Position numbers and translations under genes: made by a program. Shown piece after piece: positions 52,029 through 60,777 of a stretch of DNA of 64,000 nucleotides. Every line of letters starts with the position of its first letter. Within the stretch, counting starts at the first letter, position 1. Source of the stretch: Owenweeksia sp048267305. Its GTDB lineage: Bacteria > Bacteroidota > Bacteroidia > Flavobacteriales > Schleiferiaceae. The notes under the pieces were generated by a model. The model did no database searches. It was not told the DNA's origin and saw only the letters and a program-made list of their open reading frames with translations. The stretch spans positions 1-64,000 of the forward strand of contig JBLWXT010000015.1 in assembly GCA_048267305.1 (NCBI GenBank), written 5' to 3'.

Positions 52029-54266
52029 ATGAAACAAACACTACTCTTCGCCTTACTTGGGATATTTTTTTCATTTGGATTATCTGCCAGTGATACCCTC
52101 AACCCCTGCGTTAAGGGCCAGGCGTTTCACATTGTGGTGCTGGGATCCTCAACGGCAGCCGGTGCCGGGCCTTCCTCTTCCGATAGCACCTGGGTAAACC
52201 GTTACCGCAAATATTTGCAGAAGATAAATCCAGCTAATCAGGTAACTAACCTCGCTCAGGGCGGAACCACTACTTACCACATTATGCCCGATTGGTTTAC
52301 AGCGCCTTTGGGAAGACCAGCCACCAATCCCGCCCGAAATGTTACTCAGGCTATAGCCCTGAATGCGGATGCCATTATCGTAAACATGCCCTCCAACGAT
52401 GCCGCCAATGGCTTTGGGGTGGCCGAACAGCTCTTCAATTTTAATATGATAGTGGCCGTGGCTGATTCTGCAGGAATACCCGTTTGGGTTTGTACCACTC
52501 AACCTCGCAGTTTTGGAGCTAGCCAAATTCAGCTACAGAAGGATGTACGCGACAGCATCTTTTCCATTTATGGAAATAAAGCTCTGGATTTTTGGACCAC
52601 CATTGCGGATTCTACCGGAATTATCGAGTCCCTATATAATTCAGGGGATGGCGTACACCTCAATAATGCCGGACATAGAATACTCTTTAAAAGAGTGCAG
52701 GGCAAAAACATACTATCTGCCCTTATCGATACTACCGCCATTGAAGATCACTTCGTTTATAATATCATGGCGCCTGGCAGTATCTGCGGAAGCAGCAACG
52801 ACACGTTGAGCATTTCCATCTCTAACCGTGGTGCGGCCAGTACTTACGATTTACCTATAGAGTGGCGTGTTTTGGATTTGATAACCCAAAGCGCGTTGAT
52901 CCATTATGATACCCTGTATGGTGGTGTGGCAAGTTGCACTTCCCGTAAGCTGAGCACCACCCTGAATACTGCCGCAGGGGGCCATTGGCGAATAAGCGCT
53001 AAGCTGATTACTAAAAATGATACAGCATTAAGCAATGATTCTTCCAGTGTAGAGATCAGCACCATAGGACTGCCAGTGCTTGTAGCTGAAAACGACACGG
53101 TTTGTAAAGCACAGACAGCAACATTGTTTGCAACAGGTGGCGATACCACCATTTGGTATGATGCTCAGGGAAATCTGATGGGATATGGAGACAGCCTAAG
53201 TATATCAGGTGCAAACCAAACGCAAACCTTTAGGGCATCTGTAGTAAAAGGACCCTTGTTTTTTAAGGAGGATCTAAGCGCTGCGACTGCCTCGGATGTA
53301 AACTTCCCGGGGATAATGTTTGATTTGGTGGCTACAGACACTTTAATTATTGATAGCCTGACTCTTAAGGTGCAAACCATAGGGAAGTGGGAAGTAACCG
53401 GCCATTACCGAAATGGAAGTTATAAGGGCTTTGAGGGCAATGCCACCGCATGGACTTTGTGGGGAAAGGATTCCGTAAGCATAGCGCAAGCCTCATCATG
53501 GGCGCAGTTGCAATTTGGGGTAAAAAACCTCTTGCCGGGAGATACGCTTGGCGTTTATCTGGATATGCAAAGTGGCAGCAATCTGGAATATTTCAGGGCC
53601 AACAGCGAAACAAGCTATACGGACGGACAGTTGAGCATTATTAGCGGAACAGGCATAGCACATAGCTTTGGTACGGCCTATTTTCCCCGGACCTGGAGTG
53701 GCACTGTTCACTATCATTATGGTTACAACCCTATGGGCTATTGCGCTAAAGACAGTGTTATTTCCGTTGTGGTGCAGGCCAATCAAATTAAACTCGGAGC
53801 CGATACCGTTCTGGGTTTCTCTCAAAGCCTCAACCTTGGCTTAGGGAGTGGTTTTGCCAATATTGTTTGGAGTACCGGAGATACCATCTCTCAGCTAATT
53901 TTAGATACCAGTCTGTTTGCAGGAAACGGGCCGCATACCATATATGTGCAGGCAGAGGATAAGTTTGGCTGTATAGCCAGTGATACCGTCCTTGTTACCT
54001 TTATAGATGACGTGGGGTTATTTGAAACGCCATTGGAAGACTGGCTTCGGATTTTCCCAAACCCCTCTGTAGGCGAGGTTACATTGCAATGGAAGCAAGC
54101 TCAGGCGGAAAGCTTACGGGTGTATAGCCTTAACGGCAAGATGATTCACCAGATGGTTTTACAGCCTGGGGAACATCGGCAAAAATTGTCTTTAGACGCT
54201 GGTGTTTACTTTGTACAGCTGGCAGGACAGCACAAAACTGCCGCTGTAAAACTGGTGGTGCTGTAA
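52029..54266 (+). CDS. Secreted SGNH/GDSL hydrolase with T9SS sorting domain
   Basis: A 745-residue secreted protein with a signal peptide (residues 1-20). The SGNH domain spans about residues 25-235: block I VVLGSSTAAGAG (Ser nucleophile, GSS instead of GDS), block III MPSNDAANG and block V DGVHLNNAGH with the catalytic Asp-x-x-His. Ig-like and beta-sandwich regions follow, and the C-terminal 70 residues are a T9SS sorting domain (LRIFPNPSVGEVTLQW... SLNGKMIHQMVLQPG... LDAGVYFVQLAG). Substrates are probably acyl esters on polysaccharide. It has its own upstream hairpin/promoter region. Confidence 0.9.
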   Translation: MKQTLLFALLGIFFSFGLSASDTLNPCVKGQAFHIVVLGSSTAAGAGPSSSDSTWVNRYRKYLQKINPANQVTNLAQGGTTTYHIMPDWFTAPLGRPATNPARNVTQAIALNADAIIVNMPSNDAANGFGVAEQLFNFNMIVAVADSAGIPVWVCTTQPRSFGASQIQLQKDVRDSIFSIYGNKALDFWTTIADSTGIIESLYNSGDGVHLNNAGHRILFKRVQGKNILSALIDTTAIEDHFVYNIMAPGSICGSSNDTLSISISNRGAASTYDLPIEWRVLDLITQSALIHYDTLYGGVASCTSRKLSTTLNTAAGGHWRISAKLITKNDTALSNDSSSVEISTIGLPVLVAENDTVCKAQTATLFATGGDTTIWYDAQGNLMGYGDSLSISGANQTQTFRASVVKGPLFFKEDLSAATASDVNFPGIMFDLVATDTLIIDSLTLKVQTIGKWEVTGHYRNGSYKGFEGNATAWTLWGKDSVSIAQASSWAQLQFGVKNLLPGDTLGVYLDMQSGSNLEYFRANSETSYTDGQLSIISGTGIAHSFGTAYFPRTWSGTVHYHYGYNPMGYCAKDSVISVVVQANQIKLGADTVLGFSQSLNLGLGSGFANIVWSTGDTISQLILDTSLFAGNGPHTIYVQAEDKFGCIASDTVLVTFIDDVGLFETPLEDWLRIFPNPSVGEVTLQWKQAQAESLRVYSLNGKMIHQMVLQPGEHRQKLSLDAGVYFVQLAGQHKTAAVKLVVL

Positions 54267-54466
54267 TGAAATAGGCATTATATTATTTGTTCTTACTTCT
54301 AAGAGTTAGGATTTTAAAAACACCTTTTCCCGTTTACCCCCCTTTTTCATCAACTTACCTACTCCGCTATGGAGCTTAGGGCAATAGCCTTTTGGGGATA
54401 GGTGTGAGGGTGCATCTTTACACCATCAAACAAATAGAGATATATAAAATCCCCAAACCAAATAGC

Positions 54467-54844
54467 ATGAAAATCATAACTAAATTATTCGCTTTTGTAC
54501 TTGCCACAGCCATTTCTACATCATCAATATTTGCCAATACTACAGAAGTTAAAGCCGCTGTAAATCATTTAACAGTAATTGAAACGGAAATAGAGCAACC
54601 TGTGGAAGATGTGTTTTTTACCACTGCAGAAAGCGCTCGCTACACTAAACTTAATACGCAGGGAGTAGAGCCCGATAGTGCCGAGGTGAAAGAAGAGCCG
54701 GTGAATGATGTTCGGTTTACATCAACAGATGAAAGACATTATCAGGATCAACAATTTGAACTTATGCTAAAGCAGCTTACCCCAATTACAGAAGAACTGG
54801 AGCAGGCCGAGGATGACATGTATTTTGCAGAAGGGAATAAGTAA
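54467..54844 (+). CDS. Small secreted acidic protein with three degenerate repeats
   Basis: A 125-residue protein from the ATG at 54467 (MKIITKLFAFVLATAISTSSIFAN signal peptide); an upstream ATG at 54392 would add an unlikely extension. The mature part has three related segments: EQPVEDVFFTTAESARY, EEPVNDVRFTSTDERHY and a shorter EQAEDDMYFAEG. This is a short acidic repeat with an invariant Asp-x-x-Phe core. I recognise no family. A terminator follows 60 bp after the stop. Confidence 0.6.
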   Translation: MKIITKLFAFVLATAISTSSIFANTTEVKAAVNHLTVIETEIEQPVEDVFFTTAESARYTKLNTQGVEPDSAEVKEEPVNDVRFTSTDERHYQDQQFELMLKQLTPITEELEQAEDDMYFAEGNK

Positions 54845-54904
54845 ACTCACCCCAATAGAAACATTGAAAACCATTTCATAAAAGTGACCCTTCAACGGGA
54901 ATAT

Positions 54905-54936
54905 AACCCTTGCCGAAAAGCAGGGGTTTTGTTTTT
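54905..54936 (+). terminator. Rho-independent terminator after the small secreted protein
   Basis: AACCCTTGC at 54905-54913 pairs with GCAGGGGTT at 54920-54928 (one G-T wobble) around the loop CGAAAA, followed by TTGTTTTT. It ends a few bases before the stop of the convergent TonB_C gene. Confidence 0.8.
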
Positions 54937-54942
54937 ATAGGC

Positions 54943-55440
54943 CTAAGTCAACTTAGCGTTAATAGGCATTGTGAAAGACATCCGCACAGGTTTTCCGCGC
55001 TGAAAGGCAGGCTCCAAAAACTCCAACAACTTGATTACTCTTATAGCTTCTTTGTCCAGTTCTTTAGCAGCAGCTCTTACTTTTCTGCCAGCACCTTTAT
55101 AATCATGTTCAACTCCTTTGGAGATATTAACATTACTGAGCTTTCCGTTTTTCTCAATTACAAAGGTTATATATATTTTTCCCTGTATTCCCATTTGTCT
55201 GGTCTTCTCCGGAAATTCAAAATTTTCACCTACATGCTTTGCAATTTGATATTGCATACATTCCCTTTGGTCTTCTTGTGTGGCGCTTGATAAATTGGCA
55301 CAGCCTCGTATTATGGGAATTCTTTCAACTACGGAAAAGTTTAAAATCTCACGGTCATCACCGTCTTTGGCAATGGTATCTTGCTGTGCAAAAGCCCCAA
55401 AAGCAAAAAGACAAAGTGTAAAGGCGAAAATGGATTTCAT
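54943..55440 (-). CDS. Secreted TonB_C-domain protein, paralogue 1
   Basis: A 165-residue protein from the ATG at 55440 (MKSIFAFTLCLFAFGAFAQ signal peptide). The C-terminal half is a TonB_C fold (IYITFVIEKNGKLSNVNISKGVEHDYKGAG... LDKEAIRVIKLLEFLEPAFQRGKPVRMSFTMPI). There is no N-terminal membrane anchor or Pro-rich spacer, so it cannot act as a normal energy transducer; it would be periplasmic. A Cys-rich middle (CANLSSATQEDQRECMQYQ) is shared with its neighbour. It starts 13 bp after the neighbour's stop. Confidence 0.8.
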   Translation of the reverse strand: MKSIFAFTLCLFAFGAFAQQDTIAKDGDDREILNFSVVERIPIIRGCANLSSATQEDQRECMQYQIAKHVGENFEFPEKTRQMGIQGKIYITFVIEKNGKLSNVNISKGVEHDYKGAGRKVRAAAKELDKEAIRVIKLLEFLEPAFQRGKPVRMSFTMPINAKLT

Positions 55441-55453
55441 AAGTAAATGTTGT

Positions 55454-55939
55454 TTAGTTTTTAGTGGGTTGAGGTGCTGCATTTATCGGGATGATGTATA
55501 ACATCCTTACGGCCTGGTGGTTTAGCGTGGCGGGAGCTACAAACTTCAATGCCTTTATAACCCGTATTGCTTCCTGATCTATGCTTTGGGCAGCAGCCAT
55601 TTCCTCCTTGTTTTCCTTGTTAGCTTTATAGCTTGCCCCACGCTCAAGTTTAATATGGCTTACCGTGGCATCCTTCTCTACTATAAAGCTGATAAATATC
55701 CGGCTACTAAAACCTACTTCCTTGGCTATAGCCGGAAATTTAAAGTTCTCCTCAACATGATGGAGCATACTGTTGGTAAAGCACTTTTTAAAATCACCCA
55801 GCTCCTCCTGGCAAAAGGTAGTAACGGGAGGCAGGTCTACCGAAGCAAAATTCAGAACCTCTCCTTCATAAGTTTGGTCTGTTTGCCCAAAGGCAAATAA
55901 CTGAGCCGAAATGAAAAGAAGAGTAAAAAGGGTTTTCAA
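55454..55939 (-). CDS. Secreted TonB_C-domain protein, paralogue 2
   Basis: A 161-residue homologue of the preceding protein, with a TTG start at 55939 and a signal peptide (MKTLFTLLFISAQLFAFGQ). The TonB_C part is IFISFIVEKDATVSHIKLERGASYKANKENKEE... QEAIRVIKALKFVAPATLNHQAVRMLYIIPI. The Cys motif CQEELGDFKKCF lies in the middle. The two proteins are clear tandem duplicates with equivalent layouts. Confidence 0.8.
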   Translation of the reverse strand: MKTLFTLLFISAQLFAFGQTDQTYEGEVLNFASVDLPPVTTFCQEELGDFKKCFTNSMLHHVEENFKFPAIAKEVGFSSRIFISFIVEKDATVSHIKLERGASYKANKENKEEMAAAQSIDQEAIRVIKALKFVAPATLNHQAVRMLYIIPINAAPQPTKN

Positions 55940-56025
55940 GACAATGGATTTATAGGAGCGACTAAATTAGGCGTTTTGAGAACTTTTTCCGGCAACGTAG
56001 TTTAGCAATTAGTAAATGAGTGGAT

Positions 56026-56250
56026 ATGGCCGATGTGCATGAGCCGGGAGTACGCTCCTACAACATGAGCAGAATAAAGGGAAAGAACACCAAACCTGAA
56101 ATGAAGGTGAGGAAGTATCTCCATGCACAGGGCCTTCGTTACAACCTGCATGGCAAGTACAAAGGCACCACTTTACCCGGTAAGCCGGATATTGTTTTAC
56201 CCAAATACAAAACCGTAATTTTTGTGCATGGCTGCTTGGTTGAAGTGTAA
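56026..56250 (+). pseudogene. vsr: Truncated very-short-patch-repair (Vsr) endonuclease
   Basis: A 74-residue remnant starting at ATG 56026. It matches the N-terminal half of Vsr: SYNMSRIKGKNTKPEMKVRKYLHAQGLRYNLHGKYKGTTLPGKPDIVLPKYKTVIFVHGC. Vsr proteins are normally about 130-150 residues and continue FWHGH after HGC; here the frame ends in LVEV and a stop. The C-terminal half, with zinc and catalytic residues, is missing. The break is about 70 bp from the helicase gene, suggesting that insertion or recombination destroyed vsr. It cannot work as encoded. Confidence 0.85.
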
Positions 56251-56317
56251 AGTTTTATTATCAAAAACCGTAATAAAGCTGGTATTCTGTTTACGTATAC
56301 ACGATCATCAACGAATC

Positions 56318-59300
56318 TTATTTTTTGGACTCCTTCAAAATTTCCACAAACTCGCCAACGATCCTCATTTCCGTTGAATTTTCTTCTGTAATGATAATGT
56401 TATGGTATGAGTTGTCAAATGAGTTTGGTCTTAAAACAATGGAAGTGTGTCCCCACGTTTCTTCTGAAACAGACTTTTCACTTGAATAGGTTTTGATAGT
56501 AAATGCCGAATTGAAATCAGGATCTTGCACATCTCTGTTTTCTACCAATACAATTTTTCCATTTCTGCTGCCGCCTGTATATGGTTTAAATAAACAAATA
56601 GAACCATTCGGAATAACTCTATTCATTGATTCTCCGATAATTCTACAAGCGAAATAATTTTTACTTGAACTGTTCTCGGGCCCCTCAATAAGGGTGAAAT
56701 TCTTTTCGGATTGTAATTCGCTAAACGTTCCTGCTGCAGCGTAGAAATCATACAATGGTATCGGGTTTTTCAACTCATCTTCAAAATTCAACAATTGCTG
56801 AGTTGGAATGATTTTGTTTGTTTTTTCTGGCTTAACAACCTTGGCAGCTGATTTCTCATGTAAATAGTTGTACATGGTAGGTGTAACGGGGTTGGCTAAG
56901 TTGAATCTGATTTTCACTACAGGAAGTTTTTTTCCACTGTCATTGGCCATTGTGGTTTGTTTCACTTGATCTAATTCAGGGCTTACTTCGCCCATGTAGT
57001 AAAAGTCCATTCCTTCATCATTGTTTTTTTTGATAAACAACGGTAGGCGAATAGACCCGTTTTGACCTAAAATTGACTGAACATCATTACTCTTCAACGT
57101 TCGATTAGATTTTGACATCCAGTCAAATTCTTTGTTATTTACAAACTCGTCCTCATACTTGGTCGACTCCGAAATATGTTCTTCTTTGTGATAGTTTACA
57201 AAAATGGGACAGTGCTCGTTGTCTGGGCTTACTAGATATCCTCCTACATTTTGGGCAACGGGATTTTCCGCCACATTCAATATTCTGAACACATCTTTTC
57301 GTGAATACTTTCTGTAAAGCACAAATCCGTTTTGCCATTCGTTTGCCTTAAACAATCTGTCGAATTCGTAAATCGAGTAAGTTGCTGAGTCGAGCAGAAA
57401 GCGCTTGAATTCAGTTTGATTTAAGTGTGCAGAAAACGCGTTTGAAAAGACGAAATTTCCGTTTACAATACTCAGAATATCTAACTTATAAATCTCTTTA
57501 GCAGAGAGCATTTTGCCGTCTTTCTTTTCGCGAATAAACTCAAAGTTCAAGTTAGAAACGCAAGATTTTATGGTCTCTTCAGAAATGGAATAACAATACT
57601 TTTTAAGCACATGTTCTTTCAGTTCTTTCACGGAAAGTTCACCTGACTCGATCAGTATTTTGAGGATTAGACTTTCCTCAAGTCGTTTTGAGTTGTTTAT
57701 TTCTTTAGCAAACAGCTCTAGTAACTTTACTTGTTGTTTTGATAAAGCTGCATTTTCTGTTTTCTCAACTTTTACAATAAAGTTGTAATAGGAATTCGAG
57801 TAATCCACGAAAAGGAAAGGATCGCGAGAACCATGCTCAATAAAATCCATCATCATCGGAGTTCGACCTAGCTTGAACTTCAAAAGGTTGTAATCCTTTT
57901 TCAAGTCAGTGAACAACTGCATATTGGCAGAGTCAATGGATTTAAAGATTCTTTCTTTGGTGATTTCATCAAAATTGATGGTAGAAGCTCCCGGAATCAT
58001 TCTACTACCTTCCGTTATTAATTTCCTCAAAGAGTCTTTGTTGTAAGATGTATCACCATACAAAGCGATAGGGATGAGATAATTGTTCTCATAGTTTCCG
58101 ATGAAATCAATAACCGTCAAATAGCCTTTTCCGTCAACCTTTCTCAAACCTCTTCCCAACTGCTGAATGAAAATAATTGCTGAATCTGTCGGTCGAAGCA
58201 TGATGATCTGATTGATTTTTGGAATATCAATCCCTTCGTTGAAAATGTCTACCGTGAAGATGTAATCGAGTTTTTCACTCAGATTATCGGTCTCTATTTT
58301 TTCAATCGCTCTGGCTCTTTCTTCTTCAGAACTATCGCCTGTCAATGCAATCGTTTTAAATCCTTTTGAATTGAATAACTCAGACAGGTCAACTGCTTCT
58401 TTCTTTCTAGAGCAGAAGATCAAACCCCTTGTTATTCCATTGTCACTGCCATAGAATTTGGCCTGCTCAATGATGCGATTAACACGTTCACTTGACACCA
58501 AATATCTGAATTCTGATTTTCTATTGACCTCGATGCCGTCAATAGATAAATCGGTAACACCATAATAATGAAACGAACTAAGCATTTCTTCTTCCATTGC
58601 TCTACTTAATCTGATTTCATAAGCAATGTTGTGGTCGAAGAGTTGAAATATATCATTGCCATCCGTCCGCTCAGGAGTTGCTGTCATTCCGAGAAGAAAC
58701 TTTGGCTCAAAGTGCTCAATTAAACGTAAATATGAATCAGCGCCAGATCGATGCGTTTCATCAATTATGATATAATCAAAATGATCTTTCTTGAAGTTGT
58801 TTAAGTGGATTGCTTTTGAAATGGTTTGAATAGTGGAAAACACAAAGTCACAATCCAAATTTTGCTCACTACCAGAATACAATCCCATGGTTTTGTCGTT
58901 CCCAAAAACACTTTTAAATGAGTTTAGTGAGTCTTTCGCAATGGTCAATCGATGAACTACGAAAAGCAGTTTTTTCGAGTTAAAAGCTTTCGCATCGAAT
59001 GCTGATAGATAGGTTTTTCCAGTTCCTGTTGCCGAAATGATGAGCGCTTTGGTTTTTCCCTCAGCCCGCAAATTTTTAAGATTTTCCAATGCCTCTATTT
59101 GCATAGAATTAGGACTGATTAGCGTTTGAGTTTCAGGTAAGCTTTCAAGTTTGTTTTTTCGAGTTAAAAGAAATTGACTTTGATAAATTTCTTCATAAGT
59201 CAAAATATACTTTGTCGTTACGGGCGTTCCTTTTTCAAAATCCGAATGAAACTCTCGTAGTACTTTTTCAACGATGCCACTTTGGTCTAACGCAGAGACT

Positions 59301-59767
59301 TTGATATTCCACTCCTTATTGGTAGATAAAGCTTGGGCTGTGAGGTTGCTGCTGCCAACAATTAGGTTATAATACTCTTTGCTTTTAAAGATGTATCCTT
59401 TAGTATGAGCGTTTCCTGTTGTCGCAATTCTTAGATCTATATTTTTAAACTGTAAAAGTCTTTTTAGCGCTTCGGGCTGGGTAAAGTTTAGATACTGAGA
59501 AACTAATATTTTGCCGTTTATTTCTCGTCTTTCGAGCTCTTTTAGTTTATTGATTATAGCCGCAACTCCGCTGGTTGTGACAAACGCAACAGAGATAAGA
59601 AACTGATTGCAATTTTCAAGCTCGTGAAGAATAGTTGAAAGCACCTTTTTTGGTGGATTCTTTTGATTAACGAGCAACTCTGGCTGATAATCTAGATTAG
59701 ATAAAATGGATTTATCTACATAACCCGTTTGCAAGCTCTTATTGAAACTTTGGATTAGGTCATGCAT
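56318..59767 (-). CDS. PLD-nuclease / SF2 helicase / DUF3427 / S24-like fusion protein
   Basis: A 1149-residue defence-type protein. The N-terminal PLD-like nuclease (residues about 35-175) has H121-T-K123 and GSSNLT. The SF2 helicase follows: Walker A ATGTGKT (246-252), DETH (336-339), then QLGRGLRK; the DUF3427-like region is about 600-980. The C-terminus (about 1000-1149) resembles LexA/UmuD S24 peptidases: RIIGESMNRVIPNGS with Ser1047 and TIKTYSS with Lys1092, 45 residues apart, so the catalytic dyad may be intact. It overlaps the NUDIX gene by 8 bp. Confidence 0.88.
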   Translation of the reverse strand: MHDLIQSFNKSLQTGYVDKSILSNLDYQPELLVNQKNPPKKVLSTILHELENCNQFLISVAFVTTSGVAAIINKLKELERREINGKILVSQYLNFTQPEALKRLLQFKNIDLRIATTGNAHTKGYIFKSKEYYNLIVGSSNLTAQALSTNKEWNIKVSALDQSGIVEKVLREFHSDFEKGTPVTTKYILTYEEIYQSQFLLTRKNKLESLPETQTLISPNSMQIEALENLKNLRAEGKTKALIISATGTGKTYLSAFDAKAFNSKKLLFVVHRLTIAKDSLNSFKSVFGNDKTMGLYSGSEQNLDCDFVFSTIQTISKAIHLNNFKKDHFDYIIIDETHRSGADSYLRLIEHFEPKFLLGMTATPERTDGNDIFQLFDHNIAYEIRLSRAMEEEMLSSFHYYGVTDLSIDGIEVNRKSEFRYLVSSERVNRIIEQAKFYGSDNGITRGLIFCSRKKEAVDLSELFNSKGFKTIALTGDSSEEERARAIEKIETDNLSEKLDYIFTVDIFNEGIDIPKINQIIMLRPTDSAIIFIQQLGRGLRKVDGKGYLTVIDFIGNYENNYLIPIALYGDTSYNKDSLRKLITEGSRMIPGASTINFDEITKERIFKSIDSANMQLFTDLKKDYNLLKFKLGRTPMMMDFIEHGSRDPFLFVDYSNSYYNFIVKVEKTENAALSKQQVKLLELFAKEINNSKRLEESLILKILIESGELSVKELKEHVLKKYCYSISEETIKSCVSNLNFEFIREKKDGKMLSAKEIYKLDILSIVNGNFVFSNAFSAHLNQTEFKRFLLDSATYSIYEFDRLFKANEWQNGFVLYRKYSRKDVFRILNVAENPVAQNVGGYLVSPDNEHCPIFVNYHKEEHISESTKYEDEFVNNKEFDWMSKSNRTLKSNDVQSILGQNGSIRLPLFIKKNNDEGMDFYYMGEVSPELDQVKQTTMANDSGKKLPVVKIRFNLANPVTPTMYNYLHEKSAAKVVKPEKTNKIIPTQQLLNFEDELKNPIPLYDFYAAAGTFSELQSEKNFTLIEGPENSSSKNYFACRIIGESMNRVIPNGSICLFKPYTGGSRNGKIVLVENRDVQDPDFNSAFTIKTYSSEKSVSEETWGHTSIVLRPNSFDNSYHNIIITEENSTEMRIVGEFVEILKESKK

Positions 59768-60155
59768 TCGAAACCAATTTGTCTACTATTGGAACATCAG
59801 CTTCTGCCCAGTCCAATGCTGTAAGTTCTTTGATTTTCAGCCATTTTTGATCGATATGTTCATGAAGTATAAGTTCTTTCGATTCAACTTCACACTTAAA
59901 ACTATGCATTGTTAATTCAAAATCTGGGTATTGATGCACAACAGTTAGGTAGAAGGATTTGATTTTTGTTGAAAGATTCAGTTCTTCCAATAATTCGCGA
60001 TGTAAGGCTTCTTCTTTGGTTTCGCCTTCTTCAATTTTCCCTCCGGGAAATTCAAATTTCTCTGAAATGTAGGGGAGTTTATTTTTGGGTCTTTGAACAC
60101 AAAGTAATTCATCTTCACAAAAGATAATGCCTGCAACGACTTCAATTTGTTTCAT
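59760..60155 (-). CDS. NUDIX hydrolase, (deoxy)nucleoside triphosphate pyrophosphohydrolase type
   Basis: A 131-residue MutT-like enzyme. The NUDIX box GKIEEGETKEEALHRELLEELNL (residues about 38-60) keeps all expected residues, including the REL-EE glutamates. The N-terminal VVAGIIFCEDELLCVQRPKNK is also typical. Usual activity is hydrolysis of oxidised or non-canonical nucleoside triphosphates. The 8-bp overlap with the helicase gene shows cotranslation, so it is probably part of the same defence module. Confidence 0.9.
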   Translation of the reverse strand: MKQIEVVAGIIFCEDELLCVQRPKNKLPYISEKFEFPGGKIEEGETKEEALHRELLEELNLSTKIKSFYLTVVHQYPDFELTMHSFKCEVESKELILHEHIDQKWLKIKELTALDWAEADVPIVDKLVSNA

Positions 60156-60446
60156 TAAAAACTTTTTTACAAAATTTATTGCGTAACAATCAGATTAATA
60201 AGGCTCTAGCTATAAGAGTAGGGAATCGGTATTTTCCGTAACCTTTTTATTATCAAATCTTTAGTGCTTGTGGTTTTTTATTTTATGAAGATGGTTCCTA
60301 GTCATAATTCTGAGCTGATATGCGAATTGGTTTCAATAAGCAAGGCAAGAAATACTTTTTCATTTCAAAATTGTTGAGATTCTCAAAAATAGACTTTTCA
60401 GGAAAGTATAAAAAGTCTATTTGTGGAGGTTGATATTAAGGAGGTT
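60156..60446. other. AT-rich gap with a 10-bp inverted repeat
   Basis: No gene is seen. ATAGACTTTT (60389-60398) is repeated inverted as AAAAGTCTAT (60411-60420) with a 12-bp spacer. The NUDIX/helicase promoter should lie at the low end of this gap, but only a weak AAATTTTG-like box is visible. With the following small reading frame and operator-like palindrome, it belongs to a 622-bp stretch lacking a confident gene. Confidence 0.6.
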
Positions 60447-60563
60447 TCATTGAATTTTACCTTCTACTGCAGCATCAATCTGCCTTAGCGCGGCTTCCTC
60501 TCGGGCCTTTGCCAGTAGTGCACATATCTCAAGTTGAGGTTTTGTATGTATGCTTATTGACAT
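60447..60563 (-). CDS. Possible 38-residue protein
   Basis: A short frame, MSISIHTKPQLEICALLAKA then REEAALRQIDAAVEGKIQ, begins at ATG 60563. It is charged and helix-like, with no known family. An ATTCCA-N3-TGGAAT palindrome lies 9 bp upstream, as for a self-regulated DNA-binding protein. It could also be a remnant of an older gene. Weak evidence only. Confidence 0.3.
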   Translation of the reverse strand: MSISIHTKPQLEICALLAKAREEAALRQIDAAVEGKIQ

Positions 60564-60571
60564 GATGCAAT

Positions 60572-60586
60572 ATTCCAGAATGGAAT
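60572..60586. promoter_or_regulatory. Operator-like palindrome ATTCCA-GAA-TGGAAT
   Basis: A perfect 6+3+6 dyad directly upstream of the possible 38-residue gene; TGGAAT occurs again at about 60600. The spacing is suited to a small dimeric repressor. Confidence 0.45.
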
Positions 60587-60730
60587 ACCATATGCCTAAA
60601 TGGAATATAGCTTGCTTTTGAGATGCTAACTTTTAAGAAATCAGGAATTAACGAGGATTTTGAAGGGAACTGGTTGAAATGGAAGTTATCAACACCCCCA
60701 CGCAACCCTTTCCTCTTTACCTTCGTCTCA

Positions 60731-60753
60731 TTAGGATGGAGCCTCAATCCTAA
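60731..60753. repeat. Inverted repeat upstream of the T9SS propeller gene
   Basis: TTAGGAT (60731-60737) and ATCCTAA (60747-60753) form a 7-bp stem with a 9-base loop, 25 bp before the ATG at 60778. It could form a leader hairpin. Confidence 0.5.
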
Positions 60754-60777
60754 CCCGGCTCCGGTTAAATCCTTCCT

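Noticed and set aside
54392..54466. An N-terminal extension of the small secreted protein
   Set aside because: It would bury the signal peptide that begins at the ATG at 54467.
60156..60777. The missing 3' half of vsr across the helicase module
   Set aside because: I looked for the C-terminal Vsr motifs on both strands and did not find them, so a simple insertion splitting vsr in two is not supported.
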